The notes under the pieces are model-generated. The model was not told where the DNA came from. It searched no databases and worked only from the letters and a program-made list of their open reading frames with translations. Of a stretch of DNA of 34,830 bases, positions 25,556 to 31,300 are shown piece after piece. Source of the DNA: Acidimicrobiaceae bacterium (GTDB taxonomy: Bacteria > Actinomycetota > Acidimicrobiia > Acidimicrobiales > Ilumatobacteraceae). The translations under genes were made by a program, and so were the position numbers. Positions within the stretch are counted from its first letter, which is position 1. Each line of letters opens with the position of its first letter. The stretch covers positions 1-34,830 of the forward strand of contig JAAXJF010000071.1 of the NCBI GenBank assembly GCA_012269985.1, written 5' to 3'.

Positions 25556-26679
25556 CCGACGATCCTCGGCGCCTTGCCCTCACCTTGCTGAGGCGAATCG
25601 AAGAAGAGGGAGCGTTCGCGAATCTTGTCGTCCCTTCGATGCTCGATCGCAGTTCGCTGTCGCGGAGCGATCGGGCCATGGTGACCGACCTCGTCTATGG
25701 AACCACTCGACTTCGTCGTGCCTGCGATGCGCTCGTCGATCGTCACATCACTTCGCCTCCTGATGCCGCAACCCGGCGAATTCTTCGGCTTGGCGCATAT
25801 CAATGGGGTTGGGGTGGCGTGCCCGCTCACGCAGCCGTTCACGAGACCGTCGCTCTTGCGCCTCGGCGGGTGCGGGGCTTCATAAATGCAGTCCTCAGAC
25901 GCACGGTCGAAGGTGCTCCACCGTCTGACATCATGTGGCCCTCTGCCGCATCGCAGTTGAGTGTTCCCGATTGGATTTTTGACCTTTACGTAGCTGAAGT
26001 TGGCCGAGATCAAGCTGTGGCGTCGCTAGAACGAATGAACGTGCCGCCTGTACCGGTAGTGAGAGATGACGGCTATGTGCAAGACCAGGCGTCGACGTGG
26101 GTGGCAGATGCTGTCGATGCTCAACCGGGGGAGAGGATCCTCGATATGTGCGCGGCACCCGGGGGAAAGGCGACCGCTCTAGCGGCGAAAGGCGCAACTG
26201 TTGTCGCAGCAGACCTACGGCCGCAAAGGGTTGGCCTGATTGCCGATAACGCCCAACGTCTCGGCTACGGCAGCAACCAACTGTCGGTGGTGGCCGCTGA
26301 TGGGAGTTCTCCTCCCTTCGCGCCTGGTCAGTTTGATGCGGTGCTACTTGATGCTCCCTGCTCCGGGCTGGGGGCGCTCCGACGGCGACCTGACTCGCGT
26401 TGGCGGGTGCAACCCTCTGACATCACGGTGTTGGGTGCACTGCAGCAATCGCTGATCGACGCAGCAACAGCGTTGGTGAAGCCCGGTGGTCGATTCGTCT
26501 ACAGCGTGTGCACGATCAATGGAAGTGAATCGATCGACCATCACGTTCCGGAAGGTTGGGAAGTTGATAGATCACCACCCCCTGGTGAATGGCAACCGTT
26601 CGGGTCGGGCTGGAGGGTTCTTCCTCACGAGGCAGATACAGACGGCATGGTGTTGATGAGGTACCGTCGAACAACATGA
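25552..26679 (+). CDS. rsmB: 16S rRNA m5C967 methyltransferase, RsmB/Sun family
   Basis: The 375-residue protein has an N-terminal NusB-like RNA-binding domain (about 1-125; RRLALTLLRRIEEEGAFAN, HAAVHETVALAP, FINAVLRR) and a C-terminal RNA m5C methyltransferase domain. SAM motif I is LDMCAAPGGKATAL (197-210). The two cysteines of the mechanism are present: motif IV LDAPCSGLG (Cys270) and motif VI YSVCTING (Cys320). It is shorter than E. coli RsmB (429). I chose GTG at 25552 because it overlaps the fmt stop (GTGA); an upstream GTG at 25543 is possible. ATGA overlap links it to the next gene. Confidence 0.9.
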   Translation: MTDDPRRLALTLLRRIEEEGAFANLVVPSMLDRSSLSRSDRAMVTDLVYGTTRLRRACDALVDRHITSPPDAATRRILRLGAYQWGWGGVPAHAAVHETVALAPRRVRGFINAVLRRTVEGAPPSDIMWPSAASQLSVPDWIFDLYVAEVGRDQAVASLERMNVPPVPVVRDDGYVQDQASTWVADAVDAQPGERILDMCAAPGGKATALAAKGATVVAADLRPQRVGLIADNAQRLGYGSNQLSVVAADGSSPPFAPGQFDAVLLDAPCSGLGALRRRPDSRWRVQPSDITVLGALQQSLIDAATALVKPGGRFVYSVCTINGSESIDHHVPEGWEVDRSPPPGEWQPFGSGWRVLPHEADTDGMVLMRYRRTT

Positions 26680-27149
26680 CGACATCCAAAGCAAAGGTGC
26701 TGACGGTTAGCGACGGTGTGCATCACGGAGTTCGAGAAGACACCGGCGGGGAAGGCGTAGCCGCTCGCTTGACGGCCGCCGGATTTGATGTCATCGAGCG
26801 TCGGGTGACCGAAGATGGCCGAGAATCTGTTGCGGCCGCACTTTCGCAGATGAGTCAGGGCTTCGCAGGGCTGATCGCAACGACGGGGGGCACGGGTTTC
26901 GCTCCACGAGATCAAACGCCTGAGGGTACGAATGACGTCATCGAGCGTGTCGCTCCCGGATTTGCTGAAGCCATGAGAGCGATCAGCCCCTTCGGTCGCC
27001 TGTCGCGAGGGGTCTGCGGCATCGTTGGCGAAACCGTGATCTGTAATCTTCCGGGCTCTCCGAAAGGTGCAATCGAGCAGCTCGACGCGGTGATTGACGT
27101 CTTACCGCATGCGTTGGCCCTTCTTGCTGATCAGCCAACCGAGCACTGA
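26676..27149 (+). CDS. mog: MogA/MoaB family molybdenum cofactor protein
   Basis: The 157-residue protein belongs to the MoCF-binding family, which adenylylates molybdopterin (MogA/MoaB) before metal insertion. Features: VLTVSDGVHHGVREDTGG (8-25), IATTGGTGFAPRDQTPEG (67-84) with the TTGGTG substrate loop, and ICNLPGSPKGAIEQLD (122-137). ATG at 26676 overlaps the rsmB stop (ATGA). MogA and MoaB cannot be told apart by sequence alone here. No other molybdopterin gene is nearby, so its place in the def-fmt-rsmB unit may be transcriptional convenience only. Confidence 0.88.
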   Translation: MTTSKAKVLTVSDGVHHGVREDTGGEGVAARLTAAGFDVIERRVTEDGRESVAAALSQMSQGFAGLIATTGGTGFAPRDQTPEGTNDVIERVAPGFAEAMRAISPFGRLSRGVCGIVGETVICNLPGSPKGAIEQLDAVIDVLPHALALLADQPTEH

Positions 27150-27165
27150 CGGGCTGTCTCGCCGT

Positions 27166-27171
27166 TAGCCT
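27166..27171 (+). promoter_or_regulatory. -10 box of a leaderless promoter for hisG
   Basis: TAGCCT at 27166-27171 is followed by TTGCGAC (7 bases) and the GTG of hisG at 27179. No Shine-Dalgarno is seen. The hexamer and spacing are identical to those before def. Confidence 0.55.
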
Positions 27172-27178
27172 TTGCGAC

Positions 27179-28051
27179 GTGTTGCGTGTAGTACTTCCCA
27201 AGGGTTCGCTCGAAAAGGCGACGTTTGAATTATTTGAGGCGGCAGATCTTCAGATCGTTCGCTCGTCAAGTGTTGATTACCGAGCAACGATTGATGACCC
27301 TCGGGTGGCAGAGGTACGTATTCTTCGCCCTCAAGAAATCCCCGTGTACGTCGCAGAGGGGCTGTTTGACATCGGGATCACCGGACGTGACTGGGTTGAA
27401 GAAACATCAAGCACCGTCGAGAGTCTGGGTGAACTGAAGTACTCAAAGGCGACGTCGAACCCGGTGCGAGTGGTTGTCGCAGTAGCGGGAGATTCCCCAT
27501 ACCAAAGTGTCGCTGATCTCCCCGACGGAGTGCGGGTGGCATCGGAATATCCAGAGATGACGAAGCGGTTCTTTGCCGAACGTGGCGTGAACGCTGACGT
27601 CCGGCTCTCATATGGGGCGAGCGAGGCGAAAGTCCCCGATATTGCTGACTGCGTCGTCGACATCACCGAGACGGGTCGAGCCCTACGAGCAGCTGACCTA
27701 CGGGTCATCGACACGATGCTGACGAGTTACACCGAAGTGATTGCGCATCCTGCGTCATACGCTAATCCAGAGCTTCGACATGCAATGGACCAGATCATGA
27801 TCCTCCTCAACGGCACACTCGATGCTCGCGGCAAGGTCTTGCTGAAACTCAACGTTGCTGGGGAACGCCGAGACGACGTACTTGCAATCCTGCCTGCAGC
27901 CAAGAGTCCGACGGTGAATCAGTTGGCTAACGGTGACTTCGCTATTGAGACCGTCGTACAGAAAACCGACATCAATCGCCTGATTCCAGCACTCTCCGAA
28001 GCCGGAGCAACCGACCTCGTTGAGATCCCGATCTCGAAGATTGTGCCGTGA
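27179..28051 (+). CDS. hisG: ATP phosphoribosyltransferase, long form
   Basis: The 290-residue enzyme commits ATP and PRPP to histidine synthesis. It begins MLRVVLPKGSLE, the canonical N-terminus, confirming the GTG start. It contains FDIGITGRDWVEE, RVASEYPEMTKRFF and the PRPP-binding region DCVVDITETGRALRAADLRVI. Residues about 215-290 form the extra regulatory ACT-like domain of the long, histidine-inhibited form (HisGL), so no HisZ partner is needed. No other his gene is adjacent; the two genes downstream are unrelated to histidine. It overlaps the next gene by 4 bases (GTGA). Confidence 0.95.
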   Translation: MLRVVLPKGSLEKATFELFEAADLQIVRSSSVDYRATIDDPRVAEVRILRPQEIPVYVAEGLFDIGITGRDWVEETSSTVESLGELKYSKATSNPVRVVVAVAGDSPYQSVADLPDGVRVASEYPEMTKRFFAERGVNADVRLSYGASEAKVPDIADCVVDITETGRALRAADLRVIDTMLTSYTEVIAHPASYANPELRHAMDQIMILLNGTLDARGKVLLKLNVAGERRDDVLAILPAAKSPTVNQLANGDFAIETVVQKTDINRLIPALSEAGATDLVEIPISKIVP

Positions 28052-28257
28052 CACCGCAGGCTTACGGAGTCGTCACCTCATTCGACCCCGAAGTCGGTCT
28101 CGGTGAGGTTGACGTCGACGGAGTCACCCTTCCGTTTCACTGCATTGCGATCGCTGACGGATCACGCAACATTGAGGTCGGAGCGGAAGTCACAGTGTCG
28201 AGCACCCGACGATTCGGCAGAGTCGAGGCATCTCGCGTCAGCCGGCGGGCGGGTTAG
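28048..28257 (+). CDS. Small degenerate cold-shock-domain protein
   Basis: The 69-residue protein has the beta-barrel pattern of a cold-shock/OB domain: YGVVTSFDPEVGLGEVDVDGVTLPFHC, then GSRNIEVGAEVTVSSTRRFGRVEASRV. At the first strands the nucleic-acid-binding aromatics of classical CspA (GxVKWFN, KGFGFI) are replaced by GVVTSFD and VGLGEV, so RNA binding by the usual surface is doubtful. The start is GTG overlapping the hisG stop. It is followed closely by the Atl gene. Similar small proteins are common in actinobacteria; the function is unknown to me. Confidence 0.7.
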   Translation: MTPQAYGVVTSFDPEVGLGEVDVDGVTLPFHCIAIADGSRNIEVGAEVTVSSTRRFGRVEASRVSRRAG

Positions 28258-28273
28258 CGGCAGGCGTGTTTTC

Positions 28274-28573
28274 ATGGCGTCATCTCAACCACTTGATGAT
28301 CGCATTATTGACGTGATCCGGTTGTTAGAGCCTGGCGAAGTCGTTTCGTATGGCGATATTGCAAGCGACGCTGGAGCACCGAGGGCGTCGCGGCATGTCG
28401 GAAGGGTGCTTGCACAGACCTTTGGGCTCTGCTGGTGGAGGGTTGTGAACTCTCAGGGGCGTCTTGTGCCGGGAAACGAGCGGGAGCACGCACGTCTGCT
28501 TCGAGCTGAGGGTGTGAAGGTTCTCAAGGGACACGTGGTGTGGTCACCGAAAGGGCGCTTTTCGCTTCGCTGA
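28274..28573 (+). CDS. Alkyltransferase-like protein (Atl, MGMT family without acceptor cysteine)
   Basis: The 99-residue protein matches the DNA-binding domain of O6-alkylguanine-DNA alkyltransferases: VIRLLEPGEVVSYGDIA (14-30), ASRHVGRVLAQ (38-48), WRVVNSQGRLVP (55-66) and ARLLRAEGVKV. At the active-site motif PCHRV the sequence is CWWRV (53-57): tryptophan 54 replaces the acceptor cysteine. Atl proteins bind alkylated guanine without repairing it and flag it for nucleotide excision repair. ATG at 28274 is the only sensible start; the frame upstream overlaps the cold-shock gene. It is 16 bases downstream of that gene and probably co-transcribed. Confidence 0.88.
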   Translation: MASSQPLDDRIIDVIRLLEPGEVVSYGDIASDAGAPRASRHVGRVLAQTFGLCWWRVVNSQGRLVPGNEREHARLLRAEGVKVLKGHVVWSPKGRFSLR

Positions 28574-28590
28574 CCCCGCGGTGTTGAGGA

Positions 28591-28938
28591 TTATTCGGCT
28601 TGCGCCTCACCTGCCGTCATTTGTTTGACCTGAACAAACGCCATGCGGATATTGGCAAGGGCGGCTTCAAGGGTGCTGCTTTCCTCACCAAGTCTCCCCG
28701 CAAGGCCTTCGATCAGGCACGCAAACGCATCGATGGCGAGCGCTGCTGCTTCAAGGTCTGGAGGGCTCGCAGAAAGGTGGATTGCCGCCAGTTCATATAG
28801 CCCGACCGCATGGTTGGTGATGACGGTTTCAACGGGTGCTTCAGCCACCCGCGCCCGGGCCTCTTGCAGTTCACGATCGAGTTCCGCGTAATCGTCGTCG
28901 GTTGCTGGCTCGCTGAAGTCGTCGGATTCGTCACTCAC
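28591..28938 (-). CDS. DUF1844-like protein, divergent from infC
   Basis: The 115-residue protein has an acidic N-terminal tail (SDESDDFSEPATDDDY) and a helical domain: ETVITNHAVGLYELAAIHLS, then DLEAAALAIDAFACLIEGLAGRLGEE and LEAALANIRMAFVQVK. This pattern and the position upstream of infC resemble DUF1844 proteins of other actinobacteria; the family has no established function. I chose GTG at 28938, which gives MSDESDD and lies exactly 7 bases after a TACGCT box. The frame is open for 35 further codons upstream, but that stretch shares the infC leader and looks non-coding. Confidence 0.72.
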   Translation of the reverse strand: MSDESDDFSEPATDDDYAELDRELQEARARVAEAPVETVITNHAVGLYELAAIHLSASPPDLEAAALAIDAFACLIEGLAGRLGEESSTLEAALANIRMAFVQVKQMTAGEAQAE

Positions 28939-28944
28939 GCCCGC

Positions 28945-28951
28945 TAGCGTA
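28945..28951. promoter_or_regulatory. Overlapping divergent -10 boxes (DUF1844 gene and infC operon)
   Basis: On the minus strand TACGCT (28946-28951) is followed by AGCGGGC (7 bases) and the GTG at 28938. On the plus strand TAGCGT (28945-28950) would start the infC transcript near 28957. The two boxes overlap by five bases in the near-palindrome CTAGCGTAG, so polymerase could serve only one direction at a time. Confidence 0.45.
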
Positions 28952-28956
28952 GTGAA

Positions 28957-29124
28957 TCGTTCAGTCGAGAACTGATCGAAAAGACAACTGATCGAAGTGG
29001 GGAACGCCCCCACCCAGCCACGAAAGTAGTGCGTCTGGGTCATGGTGGAAGGCGAAAGCCTTTGACGTGTGGCTTCGTGCTATTTATTCGGGAGGCCATA
29101 GCCCTTGCTCAGGAGAACAACGTC
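28957..29124 (+). ncRNA. Putative structured 5' leader of infC-rpmI-rplT
   Basis: The predicted leader of about 168 bases contains several consecutive hairpins. GTGGGG/CCCCAC (28997-29013) has a 5-base loop. CCCAG/CTGGG (29013-29017 with 29035-29039) encloses CAC/GTG. AAGGC-GAAA-GCCTT (29049-29062) is capped by a GNRA tetraloop. CACGAA (29019-29024) could instead pair with TTCGTG (29074-29079), giving a competing long-range fold. L20- or IF3-mediated autoregulation of this operon through leader RNA is well known in other phyla; a counterpart here is inference. Confidence 0.4.
29111..29115 (+). promoter_or_regulatory. Ribosome-binding site that decides the infC start
   Basis: AGGAG at 29111-29115 is the only strong Shine-Dalgarno in this region. 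Nine bases downstream the in-frame codon is ATA (29125), directly before the conserved IF3 N-terminus. No ATG, GTG or TTG lies at a usable distance from it in the infC frame. Confidence 0.6.
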
Positions 29125-29757
29125 ATAGCAGCGCCACGCAGCGACCAACACCGCATCAACGATCGCATTCGAGCTCGAGAGGTTCGTCTTATCGGACCTG
29201 AGGGTGACCAGCTTGGAATCAAGCCAGTGCCCGAAGCACTTCGTCTTGCGAGAAGTTTCGATCTTGACCTCGTCGAAGTGGCTCCCAATGCTTCACCGCC
29301 GGTCTGCCGAGTCATGGACTACGGCAAGTTCCGGTACGAAGAGGCCCAAAAGGCAAAGGAGTCACGCCGTAAAAGCGTCCAGATTTCGGTGAAGGAAGTG
29401 AAGTTTCGACCAAAAATTGGCAAAGGCGATTTCAACACCAAAGTCCGGCACCTGATCGGATTTCTTGAAGATGGACACAAAGTAAAAGTGACTCTTCAGT
29501 TCCGAGGCCGTGAGATGGCTCACCCCGAACTCGGATCGAAAATCCTCGATGAAGTGCTTGAAGCGGCGGGACCGCTCGCAAGGGTCGACAACCAGGCTCG
29601 ACTCGAAGGACGATCGATGTCAATGGTGTTGTCACCGGATAAGAAAGCGGCAGAAGCCGCAAAGAAGGCCGAAGCAGCTGCGGTAGCAGCAGCCGAAGGC
29701 CCAACGAACGAGAACGAAATACCAGGAGGCGAAGATGCCGAAAATGAAGACCAGTAA
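29125..29757 (+). CDS. infC: Translation initiation factor IF-3, probable AUA start
   Basis: IF-3 keeps ribosomal subunits apart and checks start-codon pairing. The N-domain begins RINDRIRAREVRLIGPEGDQLGI; YGKFRYEEAQKAKESRRK is the linker; the C-domain carries EVKFRPKIGKGDFNTKVRH and VTLQFRGREMAHPELG. An Ala/Glu-rich tail of about 35 residues follows. Starting at ATA 29125 gives 210 residues. The frame has upstream GTG codons (29029, 29077), but they lack ribosome-binding sites and lie in the structured leader. Rare start codons (AUU, AUC, AUA) are a known feature of infC, letting IF-3 repress its own synthesis. rpmI starts before the infC stop. Confidence 0.9.
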   Translation: MAAPRSDQHRINDRIRAREVRLIGPEGDQLGIKPVPEALRLARSFDLDLVEVAPNASPPVCRVMDYGKFRYEEAQKAKESRRKSVQISVKEVKFRPKIGKGDFNTKVRHLIGFLEDGHKVKVTLQFRGREMAHPELGSKILDEVLEAAGPLARVDNQARLEGRSMSMVLSPDKKAAEAAKKAEAAAVAAAEGPTNENEIPGGEDAENEDQ

Positions 29758-29932
29758 GACCGCTGCCAAGCGGTTTAAGAAGACCGGAACAGGAAAGCTT
29801 CGGCGCCAGCAGGCCATGCGTCAGCACCTGTTTGAAAAGAAGCCAACAACTCGCACTCGTCGACTTGATGGCGACGTAGATGTTCATTCATCCGATGAAA
29901 AGAACATCAAGCGTTTGCTCGCCGAGCGCTAA
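29735..29932 (+). CDS. rpmI: 50S ribosomal protein L35
   Basis: The 65-residue basic protein begins MPKMKTSKTAAKRFKKTGTG, the L35 signature, and ends IKRLLAER. ATG at 29735 is preceded by AGGAGGCGAAG. The gene overlaps the end of infC by 23 bases, so translation is probably coupled. Gene order infC-rpmI-rplT is conserved across bacteria. Confidence 0.97.
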   Translation: MPKMKTSKTAAKRFKKTGTGKLRRQQAMRQHLFEKKPTTRTRRLDGDVDVHSSDEKNIKRLLAER

Positions 29933-29974
29933 ACGCCAACCAATTTTTGTAAGAAGCGAACGAGGAGAAATCTC

Positions 29975-30328
29975 ATGGCACGTGTAAAGCGTGGAGTGGC
30001 GGCGAAGAAGCGCCATAAGAAAGTCTTGAAGCAGGCCCGCGGCTATTACGGCAATAAGAGCCGGTCATACCGTGCAGCCAATGAACAGGTCATGCGAAGC
30101 GGTCAGTATGCGTTTCGTGACCGTCGCGCAAAGAAGGGCGAGTTTCGTCGTCTTTGGATCCAGCGCATCAATGCAGCATGCCGCCAGAACGACATGTCGT
30201 ATAGCCGTTTCATCGCAGGCCTGAACGCCGCAGGAATCGAAGTCGATCGCAAGATCCTCGCCGATCTCGCAGTAACTGACGCCGCTGCATTTTCTGCTCT
30301 TGTTGAGCAGGCAAAAGCAGCGTTATAG
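29975..30328 (+). CDS. rplT: 50S ribosomal protein L20
   Basis: The 117-residue basic protein begins [20 protein letters not shown] and contains [19 protein letters not shown] and [14 protein letters not shown], all L20 hallmarks. L20 binds 23S rRNA early in assembly and can act as autorepressor of its own operon in other bacteria. ATG at 29975 has GAGGAG 8 bases upstream. It is 42 bases downstream of rpmI. Confidence 0.97.
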   Translation: MARVKRGVAAKKRHKKVLKQARGYYGNKSRSYRAANEQVMRSGQYAFRDRRAKKGEFRRLWIQRINAACRQNDMSYSRFIAGLNAAGIEVDRKILADLAVTDAAAFSALVEQAKAAL

Positions 30329-30351
30329 CCCAGGCGATCGGAGCAGGCTCG

Positions 30352-31116
30352 GTGCTTTCGCAACCTGAGCCACTGTCACCACGGAACTCTCGGGTCAAGG
30401 ACCTCCGTGATATTGCGCGGAGCCGTGCGTCCCGAGAGTCTGAAGGGGTTGTTCTCGTTGAGGGAGCGACTCTCATTGCCGAAGCACTCGCAGCTGGCTG
30501 GGATGTTCTCGAAGAGTTCGTCGGTCCAGGCGGTGAGCAAGTGACAGCAGGGGTCTGTACGCCCCTCACCGCGGCTGCTCTTGAGCGGGTGGCGACGACA
30601 ACAGAACCACAACCGAATCTCGCTCTTATTGCACGGCGTCAATCTAAATTCACGTCAGATGTTCGATCGGTCATGGTGCTCGACGGGCTCGGCGATCCTG
30701 GAAACGTCGGCACGCTCATTCGATCGGCGGAAGCGGCCGGTCTTGATGCAGTGATCTGCACGCCGGGAACGGCGGACGTGTTTTCGCCAAAGACGATTCG
30801 TTCGTCTGCCGGTGCGGTATTTCATGTGCCTGTTATCGAGATGTCTCTCGATGATGTCGCGGAGGTGGGTTTTCTTCTTGTGGCGACGTCATCTCACCGG
30901 GGGACGCCGTATCGGTCATTTGATTGGAGTCAGAAGATCGCCGTCGTGATGGGTAATGAGGCTCATGGGGTTGATGAGGACAGCAAGATTTCGGAGTGGG
31001 TTCAAATTCCTCAGCGCGGGCGCTCAGAGAGTTTGAATGTGGCGATGGCAGGGACGTTGATCGCGTTTGCCCTTGCCGAGTCGGGAGCCGGTGGTGGAGC
31101 AACGTTGGCACGCTGA
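30352..31116 (+). CDS. TrmH/SpoU-family RNA 2'-O-ribose methyltransferase
   Basis: The 254-residue SPOUT enzyme has an N-terminal substrate-binding domain (NSRVKDLRDIARSRASRESEG, VLVEGATLIAEAL) and the knotted catalytic domain. Motif 1 is DPGNVGTLIRSAEAAG (115-130, with Asn118 and catalytic Arg124), motif 2 is VVMGNEAHGV (198-207) and motif 3 is IPQRGRSESLNVAMAG (219-234). These are methyltransferases for rRNA or tRNA ribose; the target nucleotide is not determinable here. The start is GTG, 23 bases after rplT, so it probably belongs to the rplT transcript. Members of this family often precede pheST. Confidence 0.92.
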   Translation: MLSQPEPLSPRNSRVKDLRDIARSRASRESEGVVLVEGATLIAEALAAGWDVLEEFVGPGGEQVTAGVCTPLTAAALERVATTTEPQPNLALIARRQSKFTSDVRSVMVLDGLGDPGNVGTLIRSAEAAGLDAVICTPGTADVFSPKTIRSSAGAVFHVPVIEMSLDDVAEVGFLLVATSSHRGTPYRSFDWSQKIAVVMGNEAHGVDEDSKISEWVQIPQRGRSESLNVAMAGTLIAFALAESGAGGGATLAR

Positions 31117-31127
31117 GCCACCATGCC

Positions 31128-31133
31128 TATGCT
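31128..31133 (+). promoter_or_regulatory. Candidate pheST promoter -10 box
   Basis: TATGCT at 31128-31133, followed after 6 bases by a GTG that opens a 17-codon frame (31140). Transcription from here would give pheS a leader of about 160 bases. Confidence 0.4.
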
Positions 31134-31139
31134 CTTGAG

Positions 31140-31193
31140 GTGACCTTCATCCGTCGATTTCTATGCCCCGGGCGACCCGTCCGGGGAGTGTGA
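31140..31193 (+). CDS. Possible phenylalanine leader peptide upstream of pheST
   Basis: A GTG-started frame of 17 codons reads MTFIRRFLCPGRPVRGV and contains two Phe codons (positions 3 and 7). It begins 6 bases after a TATGCT box, the same leaderless spacing seen elsewhere in the window. Its last codons overlap a strong hairpin, CCCCGG/CCGGGG (31166-31186). Phe-rich leader peptides control pheST by attenuation in enterobacteria. Two Phe codons is few, so chance is a real alternative. Confidence 0.3.
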   Translation: MTFIRRFLCPGRPVRGV

Positions 31194-31234
31194 CACCGCC
31201 TGTTCTGGGCGTGTGGCCCCATGTGGGCAATGGG
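31166..31234 (+). promoter_or_regulatory. Hairpins in the pheS leader, possible attenuator
   Basis: First hairpin: CCCCGG (31166-31171) with CCGGGG (31181-31186). Downstream, GCCC (31216-31219) can pair with GGGC (31225-31228). Alternatively CCCAT (31218-31222) can pair with ATGGG (31230-31234), which is followed by TTTCGGT. The latter two exclude each other. The U-run is too short for a strong terminator. Confidence 0.3.
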
Positions 31235-31300
31235 TTTCGGTAAGTCGACTAACGACGCAACGACGTGAGATCTGAATGAAGACGTGGAGAGGACAGTTTT

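Noticed and set aside
25306-26013. A 235-codon open frame on the minus strand opposite fmt and rsmB
   Set aside because: It is antisense to conserved catalytic regions, and its Arg/Ser/Pro-rich low-complexity composition is typical of a shadow frame.
29029-29124. N-terminal extension of infC from GTG 29029, or of DUF1844 across the same DNA on the other strand
   Set aside because: Neither extension resembles its family. Both cover the same structured leader, and better-supported starts exist for both genes.
31117-31300. T-box riboswitch upstream of pheS
   Set aside because: No T-box consensus (AGGGUGGNACCGCG-like) or specifier-loop architecture is visible.
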